DNA of 64,000 bases from Geobacillus vulcani PSS1 (GCF_000733845.1 NZ_JPOI01000001.1:496001-560000), one strand, 5' to 3'; counted from the first letter of the stretch, positions 43,991-53,166 are shown. The notes: generated by a model from the sequence alone, not told the origin. A program made the numbers and translations.

Positions 43991-44018
43991 CTTATACGAT
44001 TACAACCTGTAAAGTCGA
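43991..44018 (-). promoter_or_regulatory. Possible promoter of the circular bacteriocin gene
   Basis: Minus strand TCGACT (44018-44013), 16 bp, TATAAG (43996-43991). The -35 box overlaps a 14-bp perfect palindrome AAGTCGATCGACTT (44012-44025), a possible second operator. Confidence 0.5.
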
Positions 44019-44056
44019 TCGACTTACAATCAAAATGTATCAAGAATCTCCGCAAA

Positions 44057-44104
44057 AAACATCCGTATTTTCCACAATTTTGATTGCGGAAAATACCTAT
44101 TTTT
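44057..44104. promoter_or_regulatory. Shared palindromic regulatory element, copy 2, between bacteriocin and comX
   Basis: GTATTTTCC (44065-44073) and GGAAAATAC (44088-44096) flank 14 bp. Contains CCACAA-N6-TTGCGG; TTGCGG is the known ComA half-site of B. subtilis, here in everted rather than inverted order. It sits 108 bp from the bacteriocin start and 80 bp from the comX start, between the two divergent genes, with 47 of 48 bases identical to copy 1. Confidence 0.82.
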
Positions 44105-44114
44105 AGAGAAAATC

Positions 44115-44143
44115 ATGACAGAAGTTGTAATATAGTGTAAAAT
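44115..44143 (+). promoter_or_regulatory. Probable comX promoter
   Basis: ATGACA (44115-44120), 17 bp, TAAAAT (44138-44143). The palindromic element ends 11 bp upstream of the -35 box, a common place for an activator. Confidence 0.6.
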
Positions 44144-44183
44144 TTTGATGAACCATAATCATTTATTGAGGGGGGCTTTGTTT

Positions 44184-44348
44184 ATGAATCAAAATTTATG
44201 GGATGTCCTTCAAGAACTTCTTGAGAAAGATGGCATTGGAGCAACGGAACTTGCGCTCGCAAAGGAACGCTTAAGTCCACAAGAATTCTCAGCACTTGCA
44301 GCATATCTTCAGGACAGCTCAAAAAAAGAAGGAAATCTTTGGGTGTAA
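44184..44348 (+). CDS. comX: ComX-type pheromone precursor
   Basis: 54 residues from ATG 44184, behind GAGGGGGG. It begins MNQNLWDVLQELLEKDG and ends SSKKEGNLWV. The penultimate Trp is where ComX peptides are isoprenylated, and the last residues would form the secreted pheromone. It lies 6 bp before a ComQ-type prenyltransferase gene. The first ATGs of the frame (44145) lack a ribosome binding site. In Bacillus comQ precedes comX; here the order is reversed. Sequence is otherwise unlike known ComX, as is normal for this fast-changing family. Confidence 0.78.
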   Translation: MNQNLWDVLQELLEKDGIGATELALAKERLSPQEFSALAAYLQDSSKKEGNLWV

Positions 44349-44354
44349 GATTAG

Positions 44355-45305
44355 ATGAACAGGATTGAAAAAAGCACTATCAGAGCTTTTTTACAAAATC
44401 ACTTGTTGACTAGCTGTATGCTAGAAAAAGAAATCATTCAATATATTTTTCATCTGCTGCACGGCAAGGGGAAAATATTGAGCACTAATGAAACACATTT
44501 TTCCTGGGGGGAATTTTATGCGCAAGTATCCACCTTCCATTTAAAAGACGACACTTGTATACAGTCTATTATTAGTCATGCTGCTGCTATTGAACTTCTC
44601 ATTCTAGCAACAGACATTTTTGATGAAATTTCCGACCATGACCAAAGTGATCAAGTTGTAAGTCAGTTAACAACTGGGGAAGCAGTTACGATCGCTAACG
44701 CGCTTATGATGGAAGCGTTTCGGCTTATTCTTCATAATTCTAAAGAAGATATACAAGAAAAACTTTCGATTATTATTTCTGAACTACAAAATGCTTGCAA
44801 TGGACAATGGAAAGACTTACATTTTATTATTTCTGAATGTATTCCGACAGAAGAAGACTATTTTTCGATTATTAAACAAAAATCATCCTCATTAGTCAAA
44901 TTAGTTTGTGAACTCAGTGATATGCCCAATAGACATATATGGGAAACGATCGCAATGGATATCGGTATCGCTGGCCAATTGAAAAATGATGCTCGGGATA
45001 TTATGTCAGACGACAAAAGCGATCTCACTAATAAAAAAGCGACACTCCCGTTCATTAAAGCCATCGAATATAGCTCTAAAAAAGATAATGGATGGTTAGT
45101 AAGGAAGCTTGGCCAGCTAAAAGAAGCTAATAATAATTCTCAATTAATTAAGGAGATTAGAAACTACATTCAAAAAACAGGGGCGATCGACTACTGCTTG
45201 ATTCTCTCGAAAATTTATATGGATAAGGCGTTTCGTCAAATAGCTACTCATTTTCCCGACAAGCAGATTCAAATAGCCCGCTTAAAAAGATATTTAGAAA
45301 GTTAG
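44355..45305 (+). CDS. comQ: ComQ-like isoprenyl transferase
   Basis: 316 residues. It has polyprenyl-synthase folds: the first Asp-rich motif TDIFDEISDHD (about 86-96) and the second region KNDARDIMSDDKSDLTNKKA, which together bind the prenyl diphosphate through Mg2+. Its substrate would be the ComX tryptophan. Adjacent to comX and comP in one transcript, with a weak ribosome binding site. Confidence 0.87.
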   Translation: MNRIEKSTIRAFLQNHLLTSCMLEKEIIQYIFHLLHGKGKILSTNETHFSWGEFYAQVSTFHLKDDTCIQSIISHAAAIELLILATDIFDEISDHDQSDQVVSQLTTGEAVTIANALMMEAFRLILHNSKEDIQEKLSIIISELQNACNGQWKDLHFIISECIPTEEDYFSIIKQKSSSLVKLVCELSDMPNRHIWETIAMDIGIAGQLKNDARDIMSDDKSDLTNKKATLPFIKAIEYSSKKDNGWLVRKLGQLKEANNNSQLIKEIRNYIQKTGAIDYCLILSKIYMDKAFRQIATHFPDKQIQIARLKRYLES

Positions 45306-45312
45306 GGATAGA

Positions 45313-47400
45313 ATGAATAAAAAAGTTCTTCCTTTTAGCCTAATCCTTATTTCCATTTTCGTTATTTGTTATTTTTTACTAAAAATGTACAATGAACATG
45401 TTTCGCCGCAACGTTATTTTCCAATATTTATAGGAATGATCTTTTTATTGGCTGGCATTTACAGTTATGTGCAAAAACCTAATTCGATTGTCATTCAGTA
45501 TTTTTTGGCTCTTATGTTTATTAGTGGAATGGCCCTCGCCCTGTCAATCCCTTCCAGCGAAAATATAAAGCCAGCAAGAGAATTGGAGGTCGTTTTTATT
45601 TCATTTGCTCCTTACATCCTTTTAAAATTTTTTGAGCATTTTCCTTCGTCTGCAAAACCGAACTTTTTTCGCCAAGTGCGCATTCTCACGTTATATACGG
45701 CCATCTTTATAACGATCAGTTATCTATTCATTGGTATTCATCATCGTGTCATCATTAGCACAATCATTCGTCCATGTATTGTAGCCAATATTATTCTAGC
45801 ACTGCTAGGTTGCGTAGTCCTATTTTATTTACACCTTCGTTCCAATTCGAATAAGATAAAAAATCAAATATATCTTTTAATTGGCAGCATCATTATATCG
45901 TTTGCGCCCGTTGTTATTCTTAACTTGATTCCAAATGCGTTTTTTTCCCTGCCCGGCGCTCCTTTTCATTATAGCCTTGGCAGTATAGTCATGTTTCCAC
46001 TGACGTTGTCATATTTGTTAACCCGGCAGGAAATTATCGATTTTCGCGAAATATTAGAGAAAATGATGGTCCGTCTATTCATGATTGGTTGTTGTTTAGC
46101 AATATTTAATCTATTATTGTCGCTATTTTACGATATACACTTTAAGCTCGGCATCTTAATCAACACATTGCTCATTTGCCTTTTTATTGTCTATGATCTA
46201 ATCGACAAAGGGCTCGAACCGCTGCAAATGAGGAAATGGCATGGAAAACAAGAGGAAATTCAAAAAGAAAAACTCGCCATTCTTCAAGAGTTGCTAAACG
46301 GAAAACATTTAGAATATTGTGCTAAGCTCATTGCTGATTTAATACACAAAACGATCGATGTGAGTGGAGTATGCATCGTGTGGAAACATGATCACAGCCC
46401 TACTGTATTGCATAAAACAGGAATGTTCCGTCATTTTCACGATAGTGAATTATTATCTTATGCTTGTCAAAGCAGCCATTTTTACAAAATGACTATGAAT
46501 GAAAAGAGCGTCTTTTTCTATCCTATGAATATAGACGATGCATTAATCGGCTGGATGATGATTGGAGAAAAAACAAACGCGACGGTTTTTGACAAAGAAG
46601 AACAAAAACTAATGAAAAAAATCCAAATGGACGCCATAGAATTATTCGCCAGCTCAAAAACGTTACAACAGATTGAGAACCAACTAAAGAAAACAATAGA
46701 AGAATCATGGATGTCCGAGCAATCCCACTGGCTCCTTCTTCATGAACATGAAGAAGAAAAAAGGAAACTGTCAATTTTCCTCCATGACGAGGTACTGCAA
46801 CACTTAATTCTTCTTCTCAATAAGCTTGAATGGCTTATTCAAAAGAAAAATATAGATAAAAGATTGTTCGATGACATTAAAGGGCTACTTCAACGTGATA
46901 TTTTTGAAGTCAGAGAGATGTGCCATGAGCTGTATCCTGTTATGGTGGAGGATTTAGGGCTTAAACAAAGCCTCTCTTCATTAAGGCGAACATGCGAGAT
47001 GAACTATAACGTGATTGTTGAAGTCAATTATATTGCGAACCTAAAAATCATTCCGCCGTTTCTCTCAATCCAAGCATTTCGGATCATTAAAGAATTAGTT
47101 TATAACGCCATCAAACATTCTTCGTCAAGAAAGATTGTTGTAACTGTTGAAGAAACACAACAGTTTCTAAGTATACAAGTCAAAGATTACGGCGTCGGAT
47201 TTAAGGTGCCGGATCATTTATTAGAATTATCACAGACAAATCACTTAGGTTTAATTACAATTCAAAAACGGGTTCATCAGTTAAAAGGTACACTGACAAT
47301 ACATTCAGAGCTGGGGGCTGGAACTTGCATTTCCGTTTCTTTGCCAATTACAGTTGAAGAAGGTGGGGTCAATGAAAATCAAAATATTATTAGTAGATGA
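45313..47400 (+). CDS. comP: ComP-like sensor histidine kinase
   Basis: 695 residues. About eight TM helices fill residues 1-300, as in ComP, followed by a GAF-like linker. A HisKA_3 dimerisation box follows, with phospho-acceptor H491 in FLHDEVLQHLILLLN, and then an HATPase domain (VYNAIKHSSSRK, DYGVGFKVPDH, LGLITIQKRVHQLKG). It would sense the pheromone and phosphorylate ComA. Starts 7 bp after comQ and overlaps comA. Confidence 0.9.
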   Translation: MNKKVLPFSLILISIFVICYFLLKMYNEHVSPQRYFPIFIGMIFLLAGIYSYVQKPNSIVIQYFLALMFISGMALALSIPSSENIKPARELEVVFISFAPYILLKFFEHFPSSAKPNFFRQVRILTLYTAIFITISYLFIGIHHRVIISTIIRPCIVANIILALLGCVVLFYLHLRSNSNKIKNQIYLLIGSIIISFAPVVILNLIPNAFFSLPGAPFHYSLGSIVMFPLTLSYLLTRQEIIDFREILEKMMVRLFMIGCCLAIFNLLLSLFYDIHFKLGILINTLLICLFIVYDLIDKGLEPLQMRKWHGKQEEIQKEKLAILQELLNGKHLEYCAKLIADLIHKTIDVSGVCIVWKHDHSPTVLHKTGMFRHFHDSELLSYACQSSHFYKMTMNEKSVFFYPMNIDDALIGWMMIGEKTNATVFDKEEQKLMKKIQMDAIELFASSKTLQQIENQLKKTIEESWMSEQSHWLLLHEHEEEKRKLSIFLHDEVLQHLILLLNKLEWLIQKKNIDKRLFDDIKGLLQRDIFEVREMCHELYPVMVEDLGLKQSLSSLRRTCEMNYNVIVEVNYIANLKIIPPFLSIQAFRIIKELVYNAIKHSSSRKIVVTVEETQQFLSIQVKDYGVGFKVPDHLLELSQTNHLGLITIQKRVHQLKGTLTIHSELGAGTCISVSLPITVEEGGVNENQNIISR

Positions 47401-47971
47401 CCATTTGTTGGTCATGCATGGAATTCAACAATTGTTAGAAAATGAAATCGATTTGGAGGTCGTCAATACCGTTTGTGATCCCGCACTTTTAGAGACAGAA
47501 ATCAAAAAACATAACCCCAATGTCATTGTCATGGATATAAGGATGAAAAATGATAATGGGATTGAATGGACGAGAAAAATTGCCAAAACATATCCTACCT
47601 GCAAAGTCGTGATTTTATCGGGATATGGTTATGACGAATACATTCAAGCCGCCTATGAAGCTGGCGCTTATGCCTTCGTCACTAAGGAAAATTCGGTCTT
47701 TGAATTAGCCAATGCCATTCGGCAAACTTATCTAGGGGTTAAATCGTTCCCAATTGATCGATTGGACCGCTACAACTGTCCTCTTACAAAAACTGAATGG
47801 AACATTCTCCAACTCATTTCCGAAGATAAGACAAATGCGGAAATTAGCGAATTGCTGCATATCAGCCGCAGAACGGTGGAACATCATGTGTCTTCCATTT
47901 TGCGAAAGCTCGAGGCTGATTCGCGGGTCGGAGCGGTTGTGAAGGCAATAAAGCTAGGATTGATTGGGTAG
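47372..47971 (+). CDS. comA: ComA-like NarL/LuxR-family response regulator
   Basis: 199 residues from ATG 47372 (GGTGGGGTCA upstream), overlapping comP by 29 nt. Receiver: acidic pair VDDH at 8-11, phospho-acceptor D55 in VIVMDIRM, and KE near 105. C-terminal HTH_LuxR: TEWNILQLISEDKTNAEISE, LLHISRRTVEHHVSSILRKL. It is the natural candidate to bind the palindromic elements at 33915 and 44057. Confidence 0.9.
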   Translation: MKIKILLVDDHLLVMHGIQQLLENEIDLEVVNTVCDPALLETEIKKHNPNVIVMDIRMKNDNGIEWTRKIAKTYPTCKVVILSGYGYDEYIQAAYEAGAYAFVTKENSVFELANAIRQTYLGVKSFPIDRLDRYNCPLTKTEWNILQLISEDKTNAEISELLHISRRTVEHHVSSILRKLEADSRVGAVVKAIKLGLIG

Positions 47972-48279
47972 AAAGGACTGACTCACAAGGCTAGCTGTTC
48001 TCTAGCTAAACACTAGATATAGAATTACAGATTCGATTAATGCGTATATATAGTAGCAGAAAAGGGTGTCTCATTGCTTTTGGACACCCTCTCTCCTTTC
48101 TAAAACGGCTATGTCAATCGATAAAGAACAACGACTATTGTTGGGCTAAGACTGATTATATTATAGCAAAAAAGACAACTTTCAGCTACGCTAACCGGAA
48201 TTCATCTCCCCCTTTCACTTTGTTTAGAAGTGGGAGACTTCTTCCGTTGGTAAGTTAAAGTAAATGGGTTATTGCTTTC

Positions 48280-48436
48280 CGTGAAAATGCAAGACTGGCG
48301 CGGATTTTCCATCCACGGGTGGAGGGCAAAACGCTGCCCATGGAACTTTCCGTGAAAATGCTGCACTGGCGCGCATTTTCATCCCCAAGTGGAGGGCAGA
48401 TTACGCTGCTCATGAAACTTTCTGTGAAAATGTGTC
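48280..48436. repeat. Tandem copies of the island-edge repeat
   Basis: Two 71-bp units plus the start of a third, each GTGAAAATGC..TGGCGCG..ATTTTC..ATCC..TGGAGGGCA..CGCTGC..CATG.AACTTT. Internal complementarity (TGAAAATGC with GCGCATTTTCA) allows hairpins. The same unit is at 28041-28113. Confidence 0.78.
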
Positions 48437-48526
48437 GTCTTAATCCATCATTTCATGCTAGGGGGAAACAAGACTTATTCATGAGTGTTTTTTCAAAAAA
48501 GGGCTACGAATCTGAAAAAAACATTT

Positions 48527-48554
48527 TATAATAGACATATAGTCATCAGATGAC
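48527..48554 (+). promoter_or_regulatory. lutABC promoter -10 and LutR-type operator
   Basis: TATAAT (48527-48532) is followed 9 bp later by GTCATCAGATGAC (48542-48554), which would cover the transcription start. The -35 is weak. The operator is identical to that of lctP. Confidence 0.75.
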
Positions 48555-48590
48555 CTGTTCACTAAACTCGGTACACGGGAGGGAGAACCG

Positions 48591-49388
48591 ATGAAAGTCT
48601 CGTTATTTGTCACCTGCCTGATCGATCTCTTTTATACGGAGGCCGGCAAAGCGACCGTCGAACTGCTCGAGCGGCTCGGCTGTGAGATTGATTTTCCCGA
48701 GGCGCAAACGTGCTGTGGACAGCCGGCGTATAACAGCGGCTACGTCCAAGAAGCGAAAGAGGCGATGAAACAAATGATGCGCGCGTTCGCCGATGCCGAC
48801 TATGTCGTCACCCCATCCGGCTCATGCGCGGCCATGGTAAAAGAATACCCGCACGTCTTCCGTGGCGATCCGGAATGGGAAGACGAAGCGAAGCGCCTAG
48901 CGGCGAAAACGTACGAGCTGACCCAATTTCTCGTTGAGGTGCTGAACGTCGAGGATGTCGGCGCCTCGCTCCCCGGACGGGCGACGTACCATACGTCCTG
49001 TCATATGACAAGGCTCCTTGGTGTCAAAGAAGCGCCGCTCCGCTTATTAGAACATGTCAACGGGCTTGAGCTTGTTCCGCTGCCGAACGCTCATCAATGT
49101 TGCGGGTTTGGCGGCACGTTTTCCGTCAAAATGGGTCCGATTTCCGAACAAATGGTAGATGAAAAAATCGCCCATATCGACGAAGTGGACGCCGACTACG
49201 TGATCGGCGCCGATTGCGGCTGTTTACTAAACATCGGCGGACGCATCGAGCGGCTCGGCAAACCGATTCGCGTCATGCATATCGCCGAAGTGTTAAATCA
49301 ACGCAACGAAAAGGAGGGGAACGACAATGCCGATGAAAATCGAAAACGGGCCGTTTTGGAAACGGGTCGAGGAAAACTTGCAAAATAA
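48591..49388 (+). CDS. lutA: Lactate utilisation protein A (Cys-rich Fe-S subunit)
   Basis: 265 residues. Two CCG domains: [13 protein letters not shown] and [13 protein letters not shown], plus SGSCAAM and [12 protein letters not shown], typical of LutA/GlpC-type heterodisulfide-reductase-like subunits. With LutB and LutC it oxidises L-lactate to pyruvate. It is about 25 residues longer at the C-terminus than usual, because its frame runs 62 nt into lutB. Confidence 0.93.
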   Translation: MKVSLFVTCLIDLFYTEAGKATVELLERLGCEIDFPEAQTCCGQPAYNSGYVQEAKEAMKQMMRAFADADYVVTPSGSCAAMVKEYPHVFRGDPEWEDEAKRLAAKTYELTQFLVEVLNVEDVGASLPGRATYHTSCHMTRLLGVKEAPLRLLEHVNGLELVPLPNAHQCCGFGGTFSVKMGPISEQMVDEKIAHIDEVDADYVIGADCGCLLNIGGRIERLGKPIRVMHIAEVLNQRNEKEGNDNADENRKRAVLETGRGKLAK

Positions 49389-50757
49389 TTTTATGCGCGG
49401 GGCGGTCGCCGGCATGCAAGACCGCGGCTATGTGCGGCGGCTTGGCGTCATTGAAGAGCTTGGCCATTGGGAGGAGTGGCGCTCGCTCGCTGAACAAATC
49501 CGAAAACATACGCTCGAAAACTTGGATTATTATTTAATGCAGCTTAGTGAAAACGTTGCCAACCGAGGCGGCCACGTCTTTTTCGCCCGGACGGCCGAAG
49601 AAGCGAACGACTACATCCGCCGCATCGCTTTGGAAAAACAGGCGAAAAAAATCGTCAAATCCAAATCAATGGTGACCGAGGAAATCAATTTAAACCCGGT
49701 GCTTGAAGCCATCGGCTGTGACGTTGTCGAAACCGACCTCGGCGAGTACATTTTGCAGATTGACGATCATGACCCGCCGTCGCATATCGTCGGCCCGGCG
49801 CTCCATAAAAACAAAGAGCAAATTCGCGACGTCTTCCGCCGCAAGCTTGGCTATACGAAATCGTCCGATCCGGTTGAACTTGCCCGCCATGCCCGCGAAA
49901 CGCTGCGGCGCGACTATTTGACGGCTGACATCGGCATCACCGGCTGCAACTTCGCCATCGCCGAATCGGGTTCGATCACGCTCGTTACAAACGAGGGCAA
50001 CGCCGACTTAGTGACCGCGCTGCCGAAAACCCAAATTACAGTCATGGGCATGGAGCGGATCGTTCCGACATTTGAAGAAATGGAAGTGCTTGTGAGCATG
50101 TTGACACGCAGCGCCGTCGGGCAAAAATTGACGAGCTACATCACCGTCCTCACCGGCCCGCGCGACGAAGGGGACGCTGACGGACCGGAAGAGTTCCATC
50201 TCGTCATCGTCGACAACGGGCGCTCATCGATTTTAGGCACGGAGTTTCAGCCGGTGCTGCAATGCATCCGCTGCGCGGCCTGTGTCAACGTCTGCCCGGT
50301 ATACCGCCACATCGGCGGCCATTCGTACGGCTCGATTTACTCCGGCCCGATCGGCGCGGTCTTGTCGCCGCTCTTAGGCGGCTATGACGACTACAAGGAG
50401 CTTCCGTACGCATCCTCCCTTTGCGCGGCCTGTACGGAGGCATGTCCGGTGAAAATTCCGCTTCATGAGCTGCTCATCAAACATCGCCAAATCATCGTCG
50501 AGCGGGAAGGAAAGGCGCCGGTCGCGGAAAAGTTGGCGATGAAGGCGTTTCGCCTCGGGACCGCCTCGCCGTCATTGTACCGGTTCGGCACGAAGTTGGC
50601 GCCAAGCGCCTTCGCCCCGTTTGCCGAAGACGGGCGCATCAGAAAAGGCCCCGGCCCGCTGAAAGCGTGGACGGAAAGCCGCGAGTTTCCGGCGCCAAGC
50701 AAAGAGCGGTTTCGCGACTGGTTTCGCGATCGGCAAAAAGGAGGGAATCCGTCATGA
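49327..50757 (+). CDS. lutB: Lactate utilisation protein B (ferredoxin-like Fe-S subunit)
   Basis: 476 residues, behind AAGGAGGGGAACGACA. LUD domain in the N-terminal half ([27 protein letters not shown]), then two [4Fe-4S] motifs: [15 protein letters not shown] and [13 protein letters not shown]. Overlaps lutC by an ATGA. Confidence 0.94.
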   Translation: MPMKIENGPFWKRVEENLQNNFMRGAVAGMQDRGYVRRLGVIEELGHWEEWRSLAEQIRKHTLENLDYYLMQLSENVANRGGHVFFARTAEEANDYIRRIALEKQAKKIVKSKSMVTEEINLNPVLEAIGCDVVETDLGEYILQIDDHDPPSHIVGPALHKNKEQIRDVFRRKLGYTKSSDPVELARHARETLRRDYLTADIGITGCNFAIAESGSITLVTNEGNADLVTALPKTQITVMGMERIVPTFEEMEVLVSMLTRSAVGQKLTSYITVLTGPRDEGDADGPEEFHLVIVDNGRSSILGTEFQPVLQCIRCAACVNVCPVYRHIGGHSYGSIYSGPIGAVLSPLLGGYDDYKELPYASSLCAACTEACPVKIPLHELLIKHRQIIVEREGKAPVAEKLAMKAFRLGTASPSLYRFGTKLAPSAFAPFAEDGRIRKGPGPLKAWTESREFPAPSKERFRDWFRDRQKGGNPS

Positions 50758-51476
50758 CGCGTGGTACGATTCAAAACCGTGACGCATTTTTACAAACGAT
50801 CGCCGGGCGTCTCGGAAGAAGCCCCCGCCTGTCCGGCGTCTCCCGGCCGCAATGGGATTATGCGCCGCAATGGACGGTGTTTGCCGGCTATAGCCAGGAC
50901 GACTTGCTGGCGGCGCTTCGCCAACAGTGCACACTCATTCATACGGACTACATCGAGACAACAAGCGCCGAACTGGCGGGCGTGCTGAAGCGACAAGTGT
51001 CGGCCTACGGCGGCGGACCGGTCATCGTGCCAAACGATCCGCGCTTTGCCGAGTATGGCCTATCCCCCTTGCTTCAGGAGGAATGGCCGGCGGCACAAAC
51101 GGACGTTCACGTGTGGAACCCGGCGCTCGGCCGCCAAAACATTGACGCCGCCGAACAGGCGAACGTCGGCATCGCCTTTAGCGACATCACCCTCGCCGAA
51201 TCGGGAACGGTCGTGCTGTTTTCCCGCAACGGGCAAGGGCGGGCCATTCACTTTTTGCCGAAGACGTATATCGCCATCGTTCCGAAAAGCACCGTCGTGC
51301 CGCGCATGACGCAAGCGGCGGCGATCATTCACGAGCAAATCGAACAAGGCACCCTCGTTCCGTCATGCATCAACTTCATCACCGGCCCGAGCAACTCCGC
51401 CGACATTGAAATGAACTTGGTCGTCGGCGTCCACGGTCCAATGAAAGCGGCGTATATCATTGTCACTGACCGGTAA
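50754..51476 (+). CDS. lutC: Lactate utilisation protein C
   Basis: 240 residues from ATG 50754, with AAAAGGAGGG upstream inside lutB. LUD domain: [39 protein letters not shown]. Last gene of the operon, followed by a terminator. Confidence 0.93.
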   Translation: MTRGTIQNRDAFLQTIAGRLGRSPRLSGVSRPQWDYAPQWTVFAGYSQDDLLAALRQQCTLIHTDYIETTSAELAGVLKRQVSAYGGGPVIVPNDPRFAEYGLSPLLQEEWPAAQTDVHVWNPALGRQNIDAAEQANVGIAFSDITLAESGTVVLFSRNGQGRAIHFLPKTYIAIVPKSTVVPRMTQAAAIIHEQIEQGTLVPSCINFITGPSNSADIEMNLVVGVHGPMKAAYIIVTDR

Positions 51477-51484
51477 GCAACGCG

Positions 51485-51521
51485 AAACGGTGCCCCCTTG
51501 TTCGTCGGGCACCGTTTTTTC
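51485..51521. terminator. Bidirectional terminator between lutC and the dehydrogenase gene
   Basis: AAACGGTGCCC with GGGCACCGTTT, followed by TTT on the plus strand, between converging genes. Confidence 0.88.
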
Positions 51522-51523
51522 GT

Positions 51524-52456
51524 TCAATATTGCCGGCTCACATCAACCGCATTGGCAAGCGGCTTCCCGGCTTCGATGCGGCTAAGCGTGTCCAATATAG
51601 AGCGGGCGGCGTCCTCGGCCGCGGTGAGCGCCGCGATATGCGGAGTGATGATGACATGGGGATGACCCCATAGCGGCGAGTGCGGCGGCAGCGGTTCTTC
51701 TTCGAACACATCGAGCACGGCGAGGCGCACATTTCGGTTTTCCAGCGCCCCGACAAGCGCCGTCTCCTCGACCGTGGCGCCGCGGCCGACATTGATAAAG
51801 CCCGCATTGTGCAGGCAGGAAAAAAACGTCTCATCAAAGAGATGATGCGTTTCCTCTGTCAGCGGAAGCGCGGCGATCACCCAATCGGCGCGAGCAAGCG
51901 CTTCCCCCGCCTCGTCATGGCGGTAAACAGCCGAAAACGGCGGCGTGTCTCGGCCGCTTCGCGAGACGCCGACGGGCGAAACCCCAAACAGACGAAGCGT
52001 TTCGGCAATGCGCCGGCCGATCTCGCCCGTCCCGTAAATGACAATCCGCTGTTCGCTAAGCCGCTTCGGGGCGACCGGCTTCCACTGCCGCTGTTCTTGA
52101 TACCAAGCATACACGTCATGGCATTGGGCGTCGCGCAGCAAGTAGCTGAGGCAATATTCGGCGATCTGCTCGCCAAATGACCCGATCGTCCGCGTCAGCA
52201 GCACGTCCGGCTTCCATTCCCGCTTCCACAAAAACGCGTCGACCCCCGCGCCGAGCGAATGCACCCAGCGCAAATGGGCAAGCGAAAACGGCCCGGCCGG
52301 CCGAAAGCCGATGTACGCGTCCGCCCAAGCAAAATCCGCCTCCTGCAATTCTTCTTCAGCGACAAAGCGAAACGCTTTATCGGGCCGCTTGTCCGGAAGA
52401 AGAGCGGCAAGCTCGGCATAAAGCCTTCCCGTCACGAGAATGCGTTGGATGTTCAT
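51524..52456 (-). CDS. D-2-hydroxyacid dehydrogenase family protein
   Basis: 310 residues from ATG 52456 behind CTGGAGGTGG. Rossmann motif IVIYGTGEIGRRIAETL, catalytic Arg in FINVGRGATVEETAL, Glu in VLDVFEEEPLP and His in ITPHIAAL. The short N-terminal domain resembles GhrA-type glyoxylate/hydroxypyruvate reductases; substrate not determinable. Confidence 0.88.
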   Translation of the reverse strand: MNIQRILVTGRLYAELAALLPDKRPDKAFRFVAEEELQEADFAWADAYIGFRPAGPFSLAHLRWVHSLGAGVDAFLWKREWKPDVLLTRTIGSFGEQIAEYCLSYLLRDAQCHDVYAWYQEQRQWKPVAPKRLSEQRIVIYGTGEIGRRIAETLRLFGVSPVGVSRSGRDTPPFSAVYRHDEAGEALARADWVIAALPLTEETHHLFDETFFSCLHNAGFINVGRGATVEETALVGALENRNVRLAVLDVFEEEPLPPHSPLWGHPHVIITPHIAALTAAEDAARSILDTLSRIEAGKPLANAVDVSRQY

Positions 52457-52479
52457 GGAAGCACACCACCTCCAGCCGC

Positions 52480-53166
52480 TCAAATCAACGTCCCCTCTTC
52501 ACGCGCTGCTTTTTTATTCGCGATGTAGCCGGCAGCCAAAACAAAAATCGTCACACCGGCCGCGACGGCATAGACGAACGGACCGTGCGAAAGATGAAGC
52601 AAGCGGAGCACCCCTTCGTCCCCAACGATCATCTTCCCGGCCGTCCACGCCAAAATGCCCGACCCAACGTACGCGATCCATCGATGTTGTTCCATCACCC
52701 GGACGATCGCTTTGGAGCCGAAAATCATGATCGGGATGCTGATGGCTACCCCGAGCGCCAGCATGCCAAGATGCCCTTCGGCCGCCCCAGCGACAGCGAC
52801 AACGTTGTCCAAGCTCATGACCGCATCGGCGATGATAATCGTCATAATCGCCTTCAACAATCGATCCGCCGATTGTACACCCGCCTCTTCTTCCCGCTCA
52901 ACGAGCACTTTATAGGCGATCCATACAAGCAACAAACCGCCCGCAAAGTGAATAAACGGGATTTGGAGCAAAAAGACGATGACAATCGCAAACAAAACGC
53001 GTAGCAACACCGCCCCGGCCGTCCCCCAAAAAATCGCCTTGTTTTGCTGGTCTTTCGGCAGCCGCCGCGTCGCCATCGCAATGACGACCGCATTATCCCC
53101 CGACAAAATGATATCAATCGCAATAATCTTCCATAAGGCCAACAACGCCGCGGCTGAAATCGTCAA
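52480..53166 (-). CDS. TerC-family membrane protein (YjbE-like)
   Basis: 228 residues, TTG start behind AAAGGGTGGCTTCTG. Seven TM helices with paired TerC motifs: IDIILSGDNAVVIAMATRRL and ADAVMSLDNVVAVAGAAEG. The acidic residues in helices 1 and 4 are thought to carry metal; relatives act in Mn2+ efflux or metallation of exported proteins. A hydroxyacid dehydrogenase gene follows by 23 bp. Confidence 0.88.
   Translation of the reverse strand: MTISAAALLALWKIIAIDIILSGDNAVVIAMATRRLPKDQQNKAIFWGTAGAVLLRVLFAIVIVFLLQIPFIHFAGGLLLVWIAYKVLVEREEEAGVQSADRLLKAIMTIIIADAVMSLDNVVAVAGAAEGHLGMLALGVAISIPIMIFGSKAIVRVMEQHRWIAYVGSGILAWTAGKMIVGDEGVLRLLHLSHGPFVYAVAAGVTIFVLAAGYIANKKAAREEGTLI

Larger units (their letters stand above)
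47972..48590. other. Intergenic right end of the island
   Basis: About 620 bp without a gene. It holds a hairpin (AGGGTGTC..GACACCCT, 48063-48090) that may end the com operon, the tandem island-edge repeats (48280-48436) and the lutABC promoter/operator. Confidence 0.6.

Noticed and set aside
47372..47971. comA and comP considered as a generic nitrate or stress two-component pair
   Set aside because: The many-TM N-terminus of the kinase, the linked prenyltransferase and Trp-ending precursor, and the bacteriocin context together fit ComQXPA far better.
48280..48436. Direct repeats considered as a CRISPR array
   Set aside because: The units are contiguous 71-bp tandem copies without unique spacers, and there are no cas genes.
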